The notes below the pieces were generated by a model. That model did no database searches. It was given only the letters and a program-made list of their open reading frames with translations, and was not told the DNA's origin. DNA of 16,414 bases from positions 45,211 through 61,624 of the forward strand of contig MU631476.1 of NCBI GenBank assembly GCA_026770615.1. The letters run 5' to 3'. The DNA comes from Pavlovales sp. CCMP2436. Its lineage: Eukaryota; Haptophyta; Pavlovophyceae; Pavlovales. How positions within the stretch are numbered: position 1 is the stretch's first letter; each line of letters opens with the position of its first letter. The translations under genes and the position numbers were made by a program. Of the stretch, positions 1 through 7,717 are shown piece after piece.

Positions 1-357
1 CAGCTGCGCACGCACCGCAGGCGCAGGACGCTCGGGCGCGTGGGCGGGGCGATGCTCTTTGAGGCGCGCGTACAACTCGCCCGCGCGCTGCACGACGCTG
101 ACGACGACGATGGCGGCGACGACATTGGCGACGACGAGGGCGCGCTCGCAGCTGACGGCGCGCGCCGCCGCCCCGCCTGCGTCGGCGACTTTGGCGTCGC
201 CGTTGCGCGCCGCCGCCGCGCCGGGAGCGAGGTCGGCGCGAGCTGGAGCGACGTCGAGTCGCACGACGCCGACTGTGATCGCCTCGACGAGGTCGCCGCT
301 GCGGGCGGGGAGGACGGGGACGAGGAGGACTGGGTGCTCCTGGCGTCCGAGTGAGCC
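1..357 (+). CDS. 3' end of an acidic, Arg/Ala/Asp-rich protein (partial, cut by window edge)
   Basis: The reading frame is open from the first base of the window to a TGA at 355-357, so only the C-terminal ~118 residues are present. The first ATG inside the window is at 52 (a GTG lies at 40), and neither is a likely start because the frame runs off the left edge. The protein alternates arginine-rich segments with aspartate runs (DADDDDGGDD, EDGDEEDWVL) and ends in WVLLASE. The third codon positions are almost all G or C, as in the other GC-rich genes here. No domain is recognised. Two overlapping frames on the same strand are also open, but they lack the acidic/basic block structure and look like GC-driven shadows. 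It could also be the last exon of a longer spliced gene. Function unknown. Confidence 0.5.
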
Positions 358-479
358 GTGCGTGACTCAGTGAGCACGGCAGACGGTGCCAGACCAATAG
401 CAATTCCCTGCGGGCTATGTGAGTATACGAGTAGAACTAATATACCGAGTCTCCAACGCCGAGATCCCCCTGTATGGCT

Positions 480-836
480 GCGAGGCGCCAAGGATTGGGC
501 CCAGCTGCCAATTGACAGCGAGCTCGATCCGACGAATCCCGGACTTGTCCGATGAAAGCCGATGTACGGCACGCTGCTACGGCGTGTCGTCCAACCTGCT
601 CGCGGAACTTGGGGAGTGCATTCAGGTGCATCGTATGGGATTGCATCCCACCCATATCACTCACTGACCGGCGGCGCATCGTGGGCTGCGTCTTTGTGTG
701 GCTACCAGTCGAGCACACACACAGTATAGCCATCTTCGTCAATGCTGATTGCTGCCCAGGGGGGCTGAGCGCCCCCTCCCACTGCAGATATCATGAATGC
801 CACCAACTTCAACGCCTAGGGCGTTTGCGGGTGTGT
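480..836. repeat. Dispersed repeat R1, copy 1
   Basis: This stretch is similar to 5990-6330 on the same strand. The clearest block is 668-730 against 6158-6220, with shared words such as GCGGCGCATCGTGG and GAGCACACAC. A second block lies near 550-580 against 6048-6075 (ACGGCACGCT) and a third near 785-835 against 6280-6325 (CAGATATCAT, GCGGGTGTGT). The match is interrupted by many small differences, so the copies are old. No convincing ORF is shared; weakly similar peptides on the minus strand only reflect the DNA similarity. It could be a SINE or the non-coding end of a larger transposon. Its right end runs straight into the perfect inverted repeat at 835-931. Confidence 0.6.
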
Positions 837-931
837 TGAAGGGTCATACTAACTTATTAACTATAATTTGAAACTTAATACTCAATTACTTTTAATAATT
901 TATAGTTAATAAGTTAGTATGACCCTTCAAC
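835..931. repeat. Perfect 32-bp inverted repeat with 33-nt AT-rich loop
   Basis: The left arm 835-866 begins GTTGAAGGGTCATACTAAC and the right arm 900-931 is its exact reverse complement, with no mismatch over 32 positions. The loop 867-899 is AT-rich. The size (97 nt) and perfect stem fit a miniature foldback transposon, a cruciform-forming site, or a small-RNA hairpin precursor. It abuts repeat R1; the matching position beside R1 copy 2 (about 6325-6350) shows only a weak resemblance to the left arm and no hairpin. Confidence 0.9.
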
Positions 932-1237
932 GAGCAAGGCGGCGATGAGACGACGCGGAGAATGCAGCCGCTTCATGAAGCATACCCTTCCGTTTCATGA
1001 GCATTCTTCCGTCGCTTCAGCTGCAATCTGCCACGGCGTGCTGGCCTGCCGGAGGGGTCCAGAGTCGGGCGCCGTGCAGTAGTTGGACTCTGTTGGAGGC
1101 GATACGCTTTTTAAATGCGGTCGCAGCATGGCGCCCCACCTGCCGCCCGCTCGCAGCTCCCGATCGTGATCGTCAGTGACAAAGAACTGCTCCTTCGACC
1201 AATAACTTGAACGCGCTCTTCTTGGTGATTCCAGCAC
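932..1237. other. Spacer before the two-exon gene, nothing identified
   Basis: Short frames exist on both strands here, but none has domain content or clear codon bias. The sequence presumably contains the 5' flank of the gene starting near 1238. No TATA-like motif stands out. Confidence 0.4.
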
Positions 1238-2721
1238 ATGGCGCCTGATCAGCAGGTTGCAGCTTCGCCGGCGCGGCGCGCCTGGCTGCGGAGCCCGAGG
1301 ACAGCGGGCAAGCGCAAGGCGAAGGCGCAAGGCGAAGGCGGATTCCGGCTCCTCGCCCTCCCCACCGGCTGGCGGGTGCCTGCTGAGCAGCCAGTCCGTG
1401 CCGGTCCGTGCCAGGTAGACTCAGCGCTGGCCGAGGCTGTCGAGGTGGCGGCCGCTGCGCTCGCCGTGTCGGGCGCCGCGTGCGCGCGGGCGGAGAGCTA
1501 CCTCGTGCGCCTGCTGCTGCACACGCTACGCACGAACGGCAGCGCGTCTGCTGCTGGCAGCTCGACGCGTGCCGTCGTCGCAATCGTCGCACGGCAGGTG
1601 GCCGATGACTTGTCGCGTCCGTCTGCGTCGGAGTTGGCGCAGCCGCTCGCGCCGGCGTCGGAGTTGGCGCAGCCGCTCGCGCCGCCACTCGGTGCGTGGC
1701 AAGCCGCACATTCTTATCCTACGCGCCCCGCGCTTCGCTGCGCCAGGCCACATCTCACTTCCTGCATGCCCCGTTCCGATCCGCACGCTCCGCTCCGCGC
1801 ACCCACGCGTCTTAACTGGACCTCGCCCTTGAATCGGGACTCGCAGCTGCCTGCCGTGTGCTTTCGCTCTGCTCGGCGCTGCATCTGCCCGCCATGCTCC
1901 ACTCGCTCGCGCTCGCGCACGCGCATACCCCCGCGGACTTCTCGGCCATCGCCCTCGCAGCCGCAACTGCCGCCACCACCGGTTCGGCATCCGCCTCCGG
2001 CCCGCCCCTCCCGGACGAAGCCGCCGAGCCCGCGTGCCCGCCCTTTGCGACCGACGCCGAGCCGCTTGCCCTCGGCGCCTGGCTCCGCCACGCCGCCGCC
2101 GCCGCGCGCGCCCCCGCCGCGTGCGTCACCGGGCGCGGCACGGAGCCCGCGTGCGCCGCGCAAGCCGCCGCCATCGCCGCCGTTACCGCCTCCGCACTCC
2201 ACGCGGCGCTGGGCGCACTGCTCGACTGTGCGGCGGGCAAGAGCGCAGGAGGCGTCTCCGCCGCCGCCGCTGCGTTGCTCGGCGAGGTCGAGCGCGCGAC
2301 GCTCGCCGCGTCGCTCCGCTCGGCACTCCGGCTCGCGCTGCGCTGCGCGGGCGCCGACGCCGAAGCCGGCGACCCGGAGGCCGGGGGCGAGGCCGAGGGT
2401 GCGTGGGACGGGACGGGCGCGTGCAGCGGGGGTGAGGACGACGCGGACAGCGACGGCGATGGCGGCGGCGGCGCGGACGAGCACGCAGAGGCGGTCGAGG
2501 CGGCGGAGTCCGTGCTGCTCGCGCTGGGCGGCGCACACGCGCACGCGGCGGAGGCGCTGCTCAGCTGGGTGGTGTCCTGGGCGCGCTCGCAGCCCGAGGC
2601 CGCTGGACTGCTTGTCGGCCGCTCGCTGCTCGAGGCTGCGGCTGCGCATCTCGGCACGGCGAAGCGGCAGCCTGGCGGCGCTGGCGGCTGCGGGCTGCTG
2701 GGCCTGCTGGCGAATCTCTGA
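1238..2721 (+). CDS. Two-exon alanine-rich protein of unknown function (exons 1238-1691 and 1847-2721)
   Basis: The model joins exon 1238-1691 to exon 1847-2721 across a 155-nt intron, giving about 442 residues and ending at TGA 2719-2721. The phase fits: exon 1 ends one base into a codon and exon 2 supplies the other two, landing in the long open frame of exon 2. An in-frame stop at 1226-1228 bounds the frame upstream, so the start is the ATG at 1238, or the exon begins at a nearby acceptor such as TTCCAG at 1229-1234. The protein is rich in alanine and leucine with helix-like stretches (AEAVEVAAAALAVSG, ESVLLALGG, AEALLSWVVSWA) and an acidic, glycine-rich insert near residue 360 (GGEDDADSDGDGGGG). 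It has no recognised domain. The helical character could fit an armadillo/HEAT-like scaffold, but that is only an impression. Exon 1 carries a perfect 30-nt tandem duplication. Overlapping minus-strand frames are shadows. Confidence 0.6.
1625..1684 (+). repeat. Perfect 30-nt tandem duplication inside exon 1
   Basis: Units 1625-1654 and 1655-1684 are identical and in frame. They encode ASELAQPLAP twice, just before the intron donor. A shorter 13-nt tandem (CAAGGCGAAGGCG) lies near 1314-1340 in the same exon. Confidence 0.9.
1692..1846 (+). other. Predicted GT-AG intron (155 nt)
   Basis: The donor is CTCG|GTGCGT, fitting GTRNGT. The acceptor is GACTCGCAG| at 1846. A good branch-point candidate, CTTAACT at 1811-1817, lies about 30 nt before the acceptor. 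The reading frame changes from frame 2 to frame 1 exactly as the phase requires, which is the main support. Confidence 0.65.
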
Positions 2722-2932
2722 CCGGGTGATGCAGCCCCTCACTGCCAGCCGGCCCGCCACTGCTACAGCTGGGTGGCAGGTGCAGCCAGCCATTTATATT
2801 TAGATCTATAGATAGGTATTAAGATTGTAAGTTTCTAGTCTAACGAATATACATATACACACTCATTTATATTTATATGTGTGTAAATATCTATAAAAAC
2901 GTCCGGTCCCGTTCGCGGTTTCCCAGATAAAA
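2722..2932. other. AT-rich spacer between the two-exon gene and retroelement copy A
   Basis: The segment 2785-2895 is strongly AT-rich. CATTTATATTTA occurs twice (about 2790 and 2862), and an imperfect ATATACACAC / GTGTGTAAATAT inverted pair flanks the second copy. It probably holds the 3' flank of the + strand gene and the 3' junction of copy A. No gene is seen. Confidence 0.5.
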
Positions 2933-4801
2933 CTAGGACCAGCTCCCGAGCCCCCGGATACCGTCCTCCCCGCTAAGACTGATCAGGCACACGACTGTCG
3001 ACGACACTCGACTTGCGCGCTGACAACCTCTGCTGCATCTCGCTCGTCTCGAAATGCGGCTCGCCTGCACACGCACCGCCCCTACAGCACATAATACAGG
3101 CAGAGAAAATGAACTTCTGCGCCAGCCCACCTCCCCCTCCCCCTCCCCCCCACCCTCTCCTTGCTTGTCAGTTGCTCTACTAAATTTCTCGTGCATTGCC
3201 TCGAAGTGTGTCATGTTGGCGTCGATGGTGATTGCGCATATTTGTTTGCCTTGCCCGCTGCGCGATGCCGTGAGCAATTCACCGAGAGTCTTATTCTGCC
3301 GTGCTCTGCCTCCTGTAGTAGTTCGGTGTATCCATGGGGTACTGCCGATCCGCGGGTGGTGCGGGGTGTATGCGTAATATACGTCGATAATGTCGCCCAC
3401 TTTGCCGGGGTCTCTGCTTAGTTTCAGCACCGCGATGTCTGTTCCCATGACTGTCGCTATGCTGTGGAGCATGTTGTCTGACATCCATGCGGCCTGGTTC
3501 GCTGGGAAGTGGGGAAGACCGTGTTTTGCCTGCGCTGCTATTGGCCAGAAGTTGGGTCAATTACTGTGGTCTAGGTCATTCCCCATGGGGTCATCCGGGT
3601 CTATATCCGATCTGTATAGCCTGAGGGCCTTCTTAACCTCCACCGGGAGGGCAATTGCTAGTGTGATTGCCGCCTCCCGTATTTGTATGGCTGCGTTCCA
3701 GCTGGCTGGTCGCCCTGCGCTCTTTAGTGCCGCATAAATCAGGCAGTTTCCGTCGCCATTCACGTGTTCTGGGGCTAGCGCAACTGACGCCAACAGGCTG
3801 TTTAAGTTGCCAGCCGGGGCTTCCATCTGTTGCACTGTGATGTCTTGGTCGTCTCCATTGTCACTTGGTGGTCGCTGGTTTTCTGCTCTGTTTTTCTTGG
3901 ATGGCGGTGGTCGTGGGATGTTCTGGCTAGGCAGGCGTTTTGTGCTGGGGGTTTTTTCGGGGTAGTTGGCCTTTTTGTGTGGCGGCGCTTTTGGATGGCT
4001 TTGGCTGGCGGGGCGTTTGCGTGTGGGGGCTGCTGGGTTGCCAGCGCTGGGTTGGGATGCTGCTCGGCGTCGTGGCTGTCCATTCGGTCTGGCGGGGGGC
4101 TGTGTCGGTGGGCTTAGTGTGGCAGACGGGCGATCGCTTGGGGTGGGTGGGTTTGGCGTGGGCGAGTCATCTTGGCTCGATGTGGGGTGATCGGGGATTT
4201 GGGGTGGGGTCTGGCTGGTGGGCGTTGGGTCTTCTTCTTCCATTTCTGAGTGGTTGCCATCCTGTTTCTTCTTGCCCTCGATGGCGGCCTGCCTTTCGGC
4301 GGTCTGGGATGCCCACATTGCGTTTCCGTACTTTTGCACCTTGTAGCTGGAGATTCCGTCTGACGTGGCTGCAGCCATGGATTTTATCGCCTCGTCGCGC
4401 AGTTGGTGCATCGCTAGGCTGTACCCTAGAAGGGCGAAGTGGAGCTCGCCTGGTTTGGGAGCTTCGCCTGGCTCATTATCGTCTTCATCACCTGGCGTCC
4501 CCGCTGCTATCTTTCCTTTGATACTCACGCCCACTCGTCCGACATAATAATAATCTGGCCTTTGAATCATTTTGGTGGCTGTTCTGTCTGCCGTGCGTCC
4601 GAGGCGTGGGGCTAGAATCTGGCTGAGTTTGCCGTGGAGGTCGTGGCGCAGTTCGTCTGTCTTCTTGCACTCGTGGTAGAGGTGGTGTTTCGTGTCTCGG
4701 GAGTTCCGCAACTTACACAGGGGGCAGTTGTGGCTCAGTGGTTCGTCCTTTCCGTCTATAGTGATGGTTGTGGTAGTCAGGGGTGGTTCATTTCGATCCA
4801 T
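2933..4801 (-). pseudogene. Retroelement copy A: zinc knuckle, RPDY module, Pro-rich linker and OTU-like cysteine protease, broken by TGA at 3557-3559
   Basis: The frame from the ATG at 4801 runs 414 codons to TGA 3557-3559 and then continues in the same frame to TAG 2933-2935. The knuckle is C26, C29, H40, C45. The RPDY module is residues 81-170, with RPDY, GRVG, APKPGELH and AMWASQTAER. Residues ~171-345 are a low-complexity Pro/Ser/Arg/Lys linker. The OTU signature is NGDGNCLIYAAL, with the putative nucleophile C353 (codon 3743-3745). The partner His lies past the TGA in ITIDANMTHFEAM (codon 3206-3208). The Cys-His distance of ~179 codons suits an OTU domain. OTU proteases remove ubiquitin or process polyproteins; the role in retroelements is unknown. 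The stop between the two catalytic residues marks a dead copy unless it is read through. The last ~90 codons after the His are low-complexity and may be flank. Confidence 0.75.
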
Positions 4802-5736
4802 TCTGCATTGTAGAGGGTCGCCCCGTGGACGATCTGTAGAAAATGCTTCGTAATGCCTTCTCTAGGCCGTTTGCCTTTGGCTGGGAGGTGGATAGCTGCC
4901 GTGCTCTCTTTGAGCCATGCCTGTTCAATATTGGCCATCTTTCCGGCGCCCGGGGGATGTGTGAGGGGGGTTCTAGCCATAAGGTGGAACCTGGCCACCC
5001 TGTCGGTGATTTCAATTCGTGCCGCGCTAAGGTCCGATTTGATTAGGTCATCTGTGCTGGCTTCTGTTAGCGCCCATTTGTTGTCAGGAGAAAGGGTGTT
5101 TTGTGAGAGATGGGCTGACGCCGGTGCTCTTGCAACTGCTGCCCTTTTCGCTCCCCAATCGCTGGGTGCATTTTGAGTGGATTTTATTGTTTCATCAGAC
5201 TGCCGATGGGGAGGCCACTGAGGATATTTTGAGAAAAGTCCTGTTACGCGCATGAGGGCCAAGGGGGCTACCATTCTGATGCCTGATAAGGGGTCAGTGT
5301 GCACGGCCCCTGTCGAGTTAAAAATCGCTGCAATTTCGTCATTATCTACGGTGTGTGCCGGGGTGTGTTTTATTGTGCGGGTTTTTACTTGGCCTCTTTC
5401 TCGTTTGGTAAGAGCAAATAACTTGCAAAAGTGGGAGTTTGCATCGTAGCTCATGGCGTTGGGGATGCCGTGTGGTGTTGGGTACCGGTCTGACGCGTGG
5501 CTGGTTATGCGTTTGACGCCTGTGTCGTGGTCCCATCCGATCTCTAAATTTGGTACATGCTCTAGGGATTGGAGGGCTAGTGAGACCGAGTTGCATTCTG
5601 AGTTTACGACTGTTTGTGCGCCCCCAAAGGTGCATGTAATGATGTGTGCCACTGGGGATATAGGTCTCACTGGAATCATATTATGGAAACTAAGGAAGCT
5701 GGATTTTCTCAGGACTCTTGAAATAGAGGTAGGCAC
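4777..5736 (-). pseudogene. Retroelement copy A: RNase H-like region and C-terminal spacer of ORF2
   Basis: A 319-codon open segment begins at a non-ATG codon after an in-frame TAA, so it is not a natural start. Residues ~29-147 fit the second part of an RNase H fold: a conserved Glu in VVNSECNSVSLAL (E47), an Asp in EIGWDHDTGVKRI (D69 or D71), and the late His/Asn segment IKHTPAHTVDNDEIAAIFN. The first TDGS-type motif is missing, so the domain cannot be complete. The following ~170 residues have no recognised motif. The frame ends at TGA 4777-4779, immediately after a CCCC run (complement of 4780-4783). The frame of the downstream knuckle/OTU segment overlaps here, so a one-base indel in that run probably separates them. 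A programmed frameshift is the alternative. The RNase H call rests on pattern matching by eye. Confidence 0.6.
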
Positions 5737-5742
5737 AGCCTT

Positions 5743-5784
5743 CCGAACTGCTTATTTATATTCTTTTTCGCAATAATTGCTCGT
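5743..5784. repeat. Dispersed repeat R3, copy 1, at the 5' junction of retroelement copy A
   Basis: The segment resembles 7575-7614 (shared GAACTGCTT, TTATTCT, TTCGC.ATAA). It begins just beyond the point where retroelement homology stops, so copy A may have inserted beside or into it. Confidence 0.45.
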
Positions 5785-5837
5785 TTCTCGCTACCACTTC
5801 TAACCCACGTCGACTGCCCGACCGATCCGGTGCTGGA

Positions 5838-5969
5838 ATGCCGCGCAGAGCAGTTCGGGCTCAAGCAGTCCGCGCTGCCGCCAAGCCTACACAGCAGGTA
5901 GCACCACTCGCACGCGCAGCAGAAGAAGCCGCAGTTGTTTTCCAACAAGAAGATGCAGTCAATGCCTGA
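5838..5969 (+). CDS. Possible 43-codon small ORF, unproven
   Basis: An ATG at 5838 opens a 43-codon frame ending at TGA 5967-5969. The product is Ala/Arg/Gln-rich with an acidic end (AEEAAVVFQQEDAVNA). It sits between repeat copies and matches nothing recognised. The length is within chance expectation in this composition, so this is recorded only as a candidate. Confidence 0.12.
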   Translation: MPRRAVRAQAVRAAAKPTQQVAPLARAAEEAAVVFQQEDAVNA

Positions 5970-5989
5970 GTGACGCGGCCGTTAAATCC

Positions 5990-6330
5990 CTTTCAAGCAG
6001 TCTGGTGGCAAGCAGTCGGACGGCAGGTATTCTTCCGGACGTTTCTGATGAATCGGTGACGGCACGCTTCGGCGTACCGGCATCTGATCGCAGTTGGTGC
6101 CTGCGGTCAGTACATCGCAAGAGGCAATAACAGCCGTACCATCCGTCACTGTCTGTCAAGCGGCGCATCGTGGACTGCGTCACCGTGTGGCTACCCGTAG
6201 AGCACACACGCAGTGACCCCATTCTCAACATAAGTGCAGATTGTTGCTGCGGAGGCTGCGCGCCTCCACCCACTCAGCAGATATCATAAAGCCACCGCCC
6301 CAGCACTTACGGCACTGGCGGGTGTGTACA
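5990..6330. repeat. Dispersed repeat R1, copy 2
   Basis: It is the same family as 480-836 in the same orientation. It ends at GCGGGTGTGT near 6325, the same word that precedes the perfect hairpin after copy 1. The following bases (AGGGCACCATAATATCAT) only loosely resemble the hairpin arm. The copy lies between the R3 segment (5743-5784) and the R2 segment (6356-6459). These two are contiguous around 7575-7717, which suggests that the R1-bearing stretch interrupts a larger repeat. Confidence 0.6.
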
Positions 6331-6355
6331 GGGCACCATAATATCATATAATTAT

Positions 6356-6459
6356 CGCTTGAGCTCCCCTTCGCCATCGCTGATTTTTGGTTGTAAAATC
6401 GAGAGTTTAGTTATGCCCCCGCAAAGAACTAAAAAGGCCGGGTCTCAATCGGACAGGTC
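6356..6459. repeat. Dispersed repeat R2, copy 1
   Basis: It resembles 7629-7717 in the same orientation. A 27-nt block, 6433-6459, is identical to 7691-7717 (it contains GGCCGGGTCTCAATCGG). The upstream part matches more loosely (CTCCCCTTCGCCATC against CTCCCCTCCGCCATC, then TTAGTTATGCCCCCG against TTAGTTATAGCCCCCG). Confidence 0.75.
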
Positions 6460-6854
6460 CGGGTGAAACGTACATATTTGGGGACCCAACTTTTTAATAC
6501 AGTACATTTTTTTTTGCTATATACACGACGGAACATACATGATCACTTACACTTACAGATGAGTTCTATCTTCTGATTCGGATTCGGGTCCGGACCCACA
6601 ATGTATGACCGATTAGTTCTAATCATTACAACTAAGCGCCGAAAGGCGGCACACGTACTGATGATGCGGCTGGCCGCAACCGCAGCAGCTAGATCGGGAC
6701 AGTCTTATCCCCGGCCATGATGCCAGCGAACAGGCTCGGCGGAAAGCAGCGGCGTCGTGACCTTGGTTAGCTGGAATCGTATGACGGCCTCTAGCCCTGA
6801 CTGGCACAGGGCCGGACTGGCTTGTGTGCCGGGAGGGACGGCTCGTGCACACGA
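6460..6854. other. Spacer downstream of the proline-rich gene, no gene called
   Basis: The left part (about 6470-6620) is AT-rich and includes a T9 run near 6509. From about 6650 the sequence becomes GC-richer. Short frames on both strands lack motifs. It may hold the 3' UTR of the minus-strand proline-rich gene. Confidence 0.4.
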
Positions 6855-7434
6855 TCAGCGGGTCTGGCGGAACCGGCAGAGTGGCGGCGGAGGGGGCGGA
6901 ACCGGCGGAACCAGCGGAAGTGGCGACGGCGGAGGTGGCGTCAGTGGCAGCGGGGCTGGTGATGGTGGCCCAGGGGGTGGCGGCGCCTGCGGAGGTGGCG
7001 TCGGCAGCGGCGAGGCTTGTGGTGGTGGCGCAGGGGGTGGCGGCGCCGGCGGAGGTGGCGTCGGCGGCGGCGGGGCTGGTGGTGGTGGCGAAGGGGGTGG
7101 TGGTGGGGACGGTGGACGAGGTGGGAATCCCGGGACACCCACCTCGGGATTCACGGGCGACTCGGTGATGCTGGTAGAGTTGTAGAGAGCGGAGTCAACG
7201 CCAGGACCGATCTCGAAGATGGGGGGCGGGGGCGACGGCTGAGGACGCGGCGCGAGATAGGGCGGCGGGGGCGGCGGGGGCGGCGGGAGGTAGGGTGGTG
7301 AGGAGCGACGACGAGGAGCGGCCGAGGACCGGGATGCTCGCAGCCGTCTTCGGCGGCGGCGGACGGGCTCGGAGAACTGAGTCTGTGCTCACAGCCATCG
7401 TGGCAAGCAGAACCGCGGCCGTGGCGTAGCGCAT
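6855..7434 (-). CDS. Probable secreted proline-rich (cell-wall type) protein, exons 7434-7393 and 7238-6855
   Basis: On the minus strand the ATG at 7434 starts MRYATAAVLLATMA, a short signal-peptide-like segment. That frame would run 79 codons to a stop at 7195. The long proline frame is a different frame, ending at TGA 6855-6857. A GT-AG intron (donor GTGAGC at 7392, acceptor CCTCAG ending at 7239, 154 nt) joins them at a codon boundary, giving about 141 residues. The mature part begins PSPPPPIFEIGPG, carries a possible N-glycosylation site (NSTS), and then consists of SPPPPP, APPPP and TPPPP runs. This resembles hydroxyproline-rich extensin or pherophorin linkers of algae and plants. No C-terminal globular domain follows; the frame ends LCRFRQTR. 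The splice junction is inferred from phase and signals only. The plus-strand reading would be a glycine-rich protein and is less likely. Confidence 0.45.
6901..7110. repeat. 60-nt imperfect tandem repeats (about 3.5 units)
   Basis: Units begin at about 6901, 6961, 7021 and 7081. Blocks such as GGAGGTGGCGTC and AGGGGGTGG recur at exact 60-nt spacing. The 6961 and 7021 units are the most alike. On the minus strand each unit encodes 20 residues of the proline-rich protein, so the length of the proline tract probably varies by unit gain and loss. Confidence 0.85.
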
Positions 7435-7499
7435 CGGCGAGTTGGCCAGGACGTGATTTGCTGTAGATCACCCAGTCTCATTGAGTACGGAAAACTCCT

Positions 7500-7525
7500 T
7501 GGTTTTTTTTTATAATTATATATAA
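7500..7525 (-). promoter_or_regulatory. Possible TATA-like element upstream of the proline-rich gene
   Basis: On the minus strand the sequence reads TTTATATATAATTATAAAA, about 70-90 nt before the ATG at 7434. The position is reasonable for a core promoter, but AT-rich tracts are common in these spacers and nothing else supports it. Confidence 0.25.
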
Positions 7526-7574
7526 AGTTTGAAATAGCAACTAACCGTTGGTCGTCCTCCTGTCCGATAGAGAG

Positions 7575-7717
7575 CCGGAACTGCTTTTTATTCTCCTTCG
7601 CGATAAATCACTCCGGTAGCTTTCGAAAAGCGTTGGATCTCCCCTCCGCCATCCTGCTTCGTAATTAGTTATAGCCCCCGCTTAATGACTAAAGGCCGGG
7701 TCTCAATCGGACAGGTC
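7575..7717. repeat. Dispersed repeats R3 and R2, copy 2 (contiguous)
   Basis: The part 7575-7614 matches 5743-5784 and the part 7629-7717 matches 6356-6459. Here they lie next to each other, whereas in copy 1 they are ~570 nt apart around R1. A 13-nt piece of the same core (GGCCGGGTCTCAA) recurs inverted at 7881-7893. Confidence 0.6.

Larger units (their letters stand above)
2933..5736 (-). mobile_element. Non-LTR retrotransposon remnant (copy A), 5'-truncated: RNase H, zinc knuckle, RPDY module, OTU protease
   Basis: Reading on the minus strand, the order is a degenerate RNase H domain (about 5650-5300), a spacer, a C-x2-C-x10-H-x4-C knuckle at about 4726-4667, the RPDY module (about 4561-4292), a proline-rich linker, and an OTU-like domain (about 3766-3200). 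A knuckle of this form after the reverse transcriptase region is typical of LINE-type ORF2 proteins. RNase H and OTU domains are known from some LINE lineages; from memory, Dualen/RandI-type elements of green algae are the closest precedent. No reverse transcriptase or endonuclease is present, and the RNase H begins after its first catalytic motif, so the copy is 5'-truncated near 5700, as target-primed insertions often are. The 3' end is not fixed; a purine-rich tract (complement of 3127-3160) follows the OTU domain. No target-site duplication was identified. Confidence 0.75.

Noticed and set aside
437..742. Minus-strand ORF in R1 copy 1 that resembles one in copy 2 (5959-6273)
   Set aside because: The shared peptide words follow the DNA repeat, the flanks diverge, and gaps break the correspondence, so the repeat is treated as non-coding.
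997..1179. Plus-strand 60-codon ORF before the two-exon gene
   Set aside because: It is short, has no codon bias or domain, and cannot be joined to exon 1 with confidence.
1714..2793. Long minus-strand open frame (359 codons) across the two-exon gene
   Set aside because: It is a GC-rich antisense shadow with Arg/Gly-rich low-complexity content. The plus-strand model has a phase-consistent intron, branch point and amphipathic composition.
3484..3560. Frameshift in the OTU domain of copy A
   Set aside because: Counting codons shows both sides are in the same frame; only a TGA separates them.
3830..4521. Plus-strand Trp/Gly-rich frames over retroelement copy A
   Set aside because: They are the antisense of the proline-rich linker and RPDY module, which have homology support on the minus strand.
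6757..7185. Plus-strand glycine-rich protein over the 60-nt repeats
   Set aside because: It could be coded, but it has no signal peptide or flanking domain. The minus-strand proline frame has a signal-like start and joins by a clean intron.
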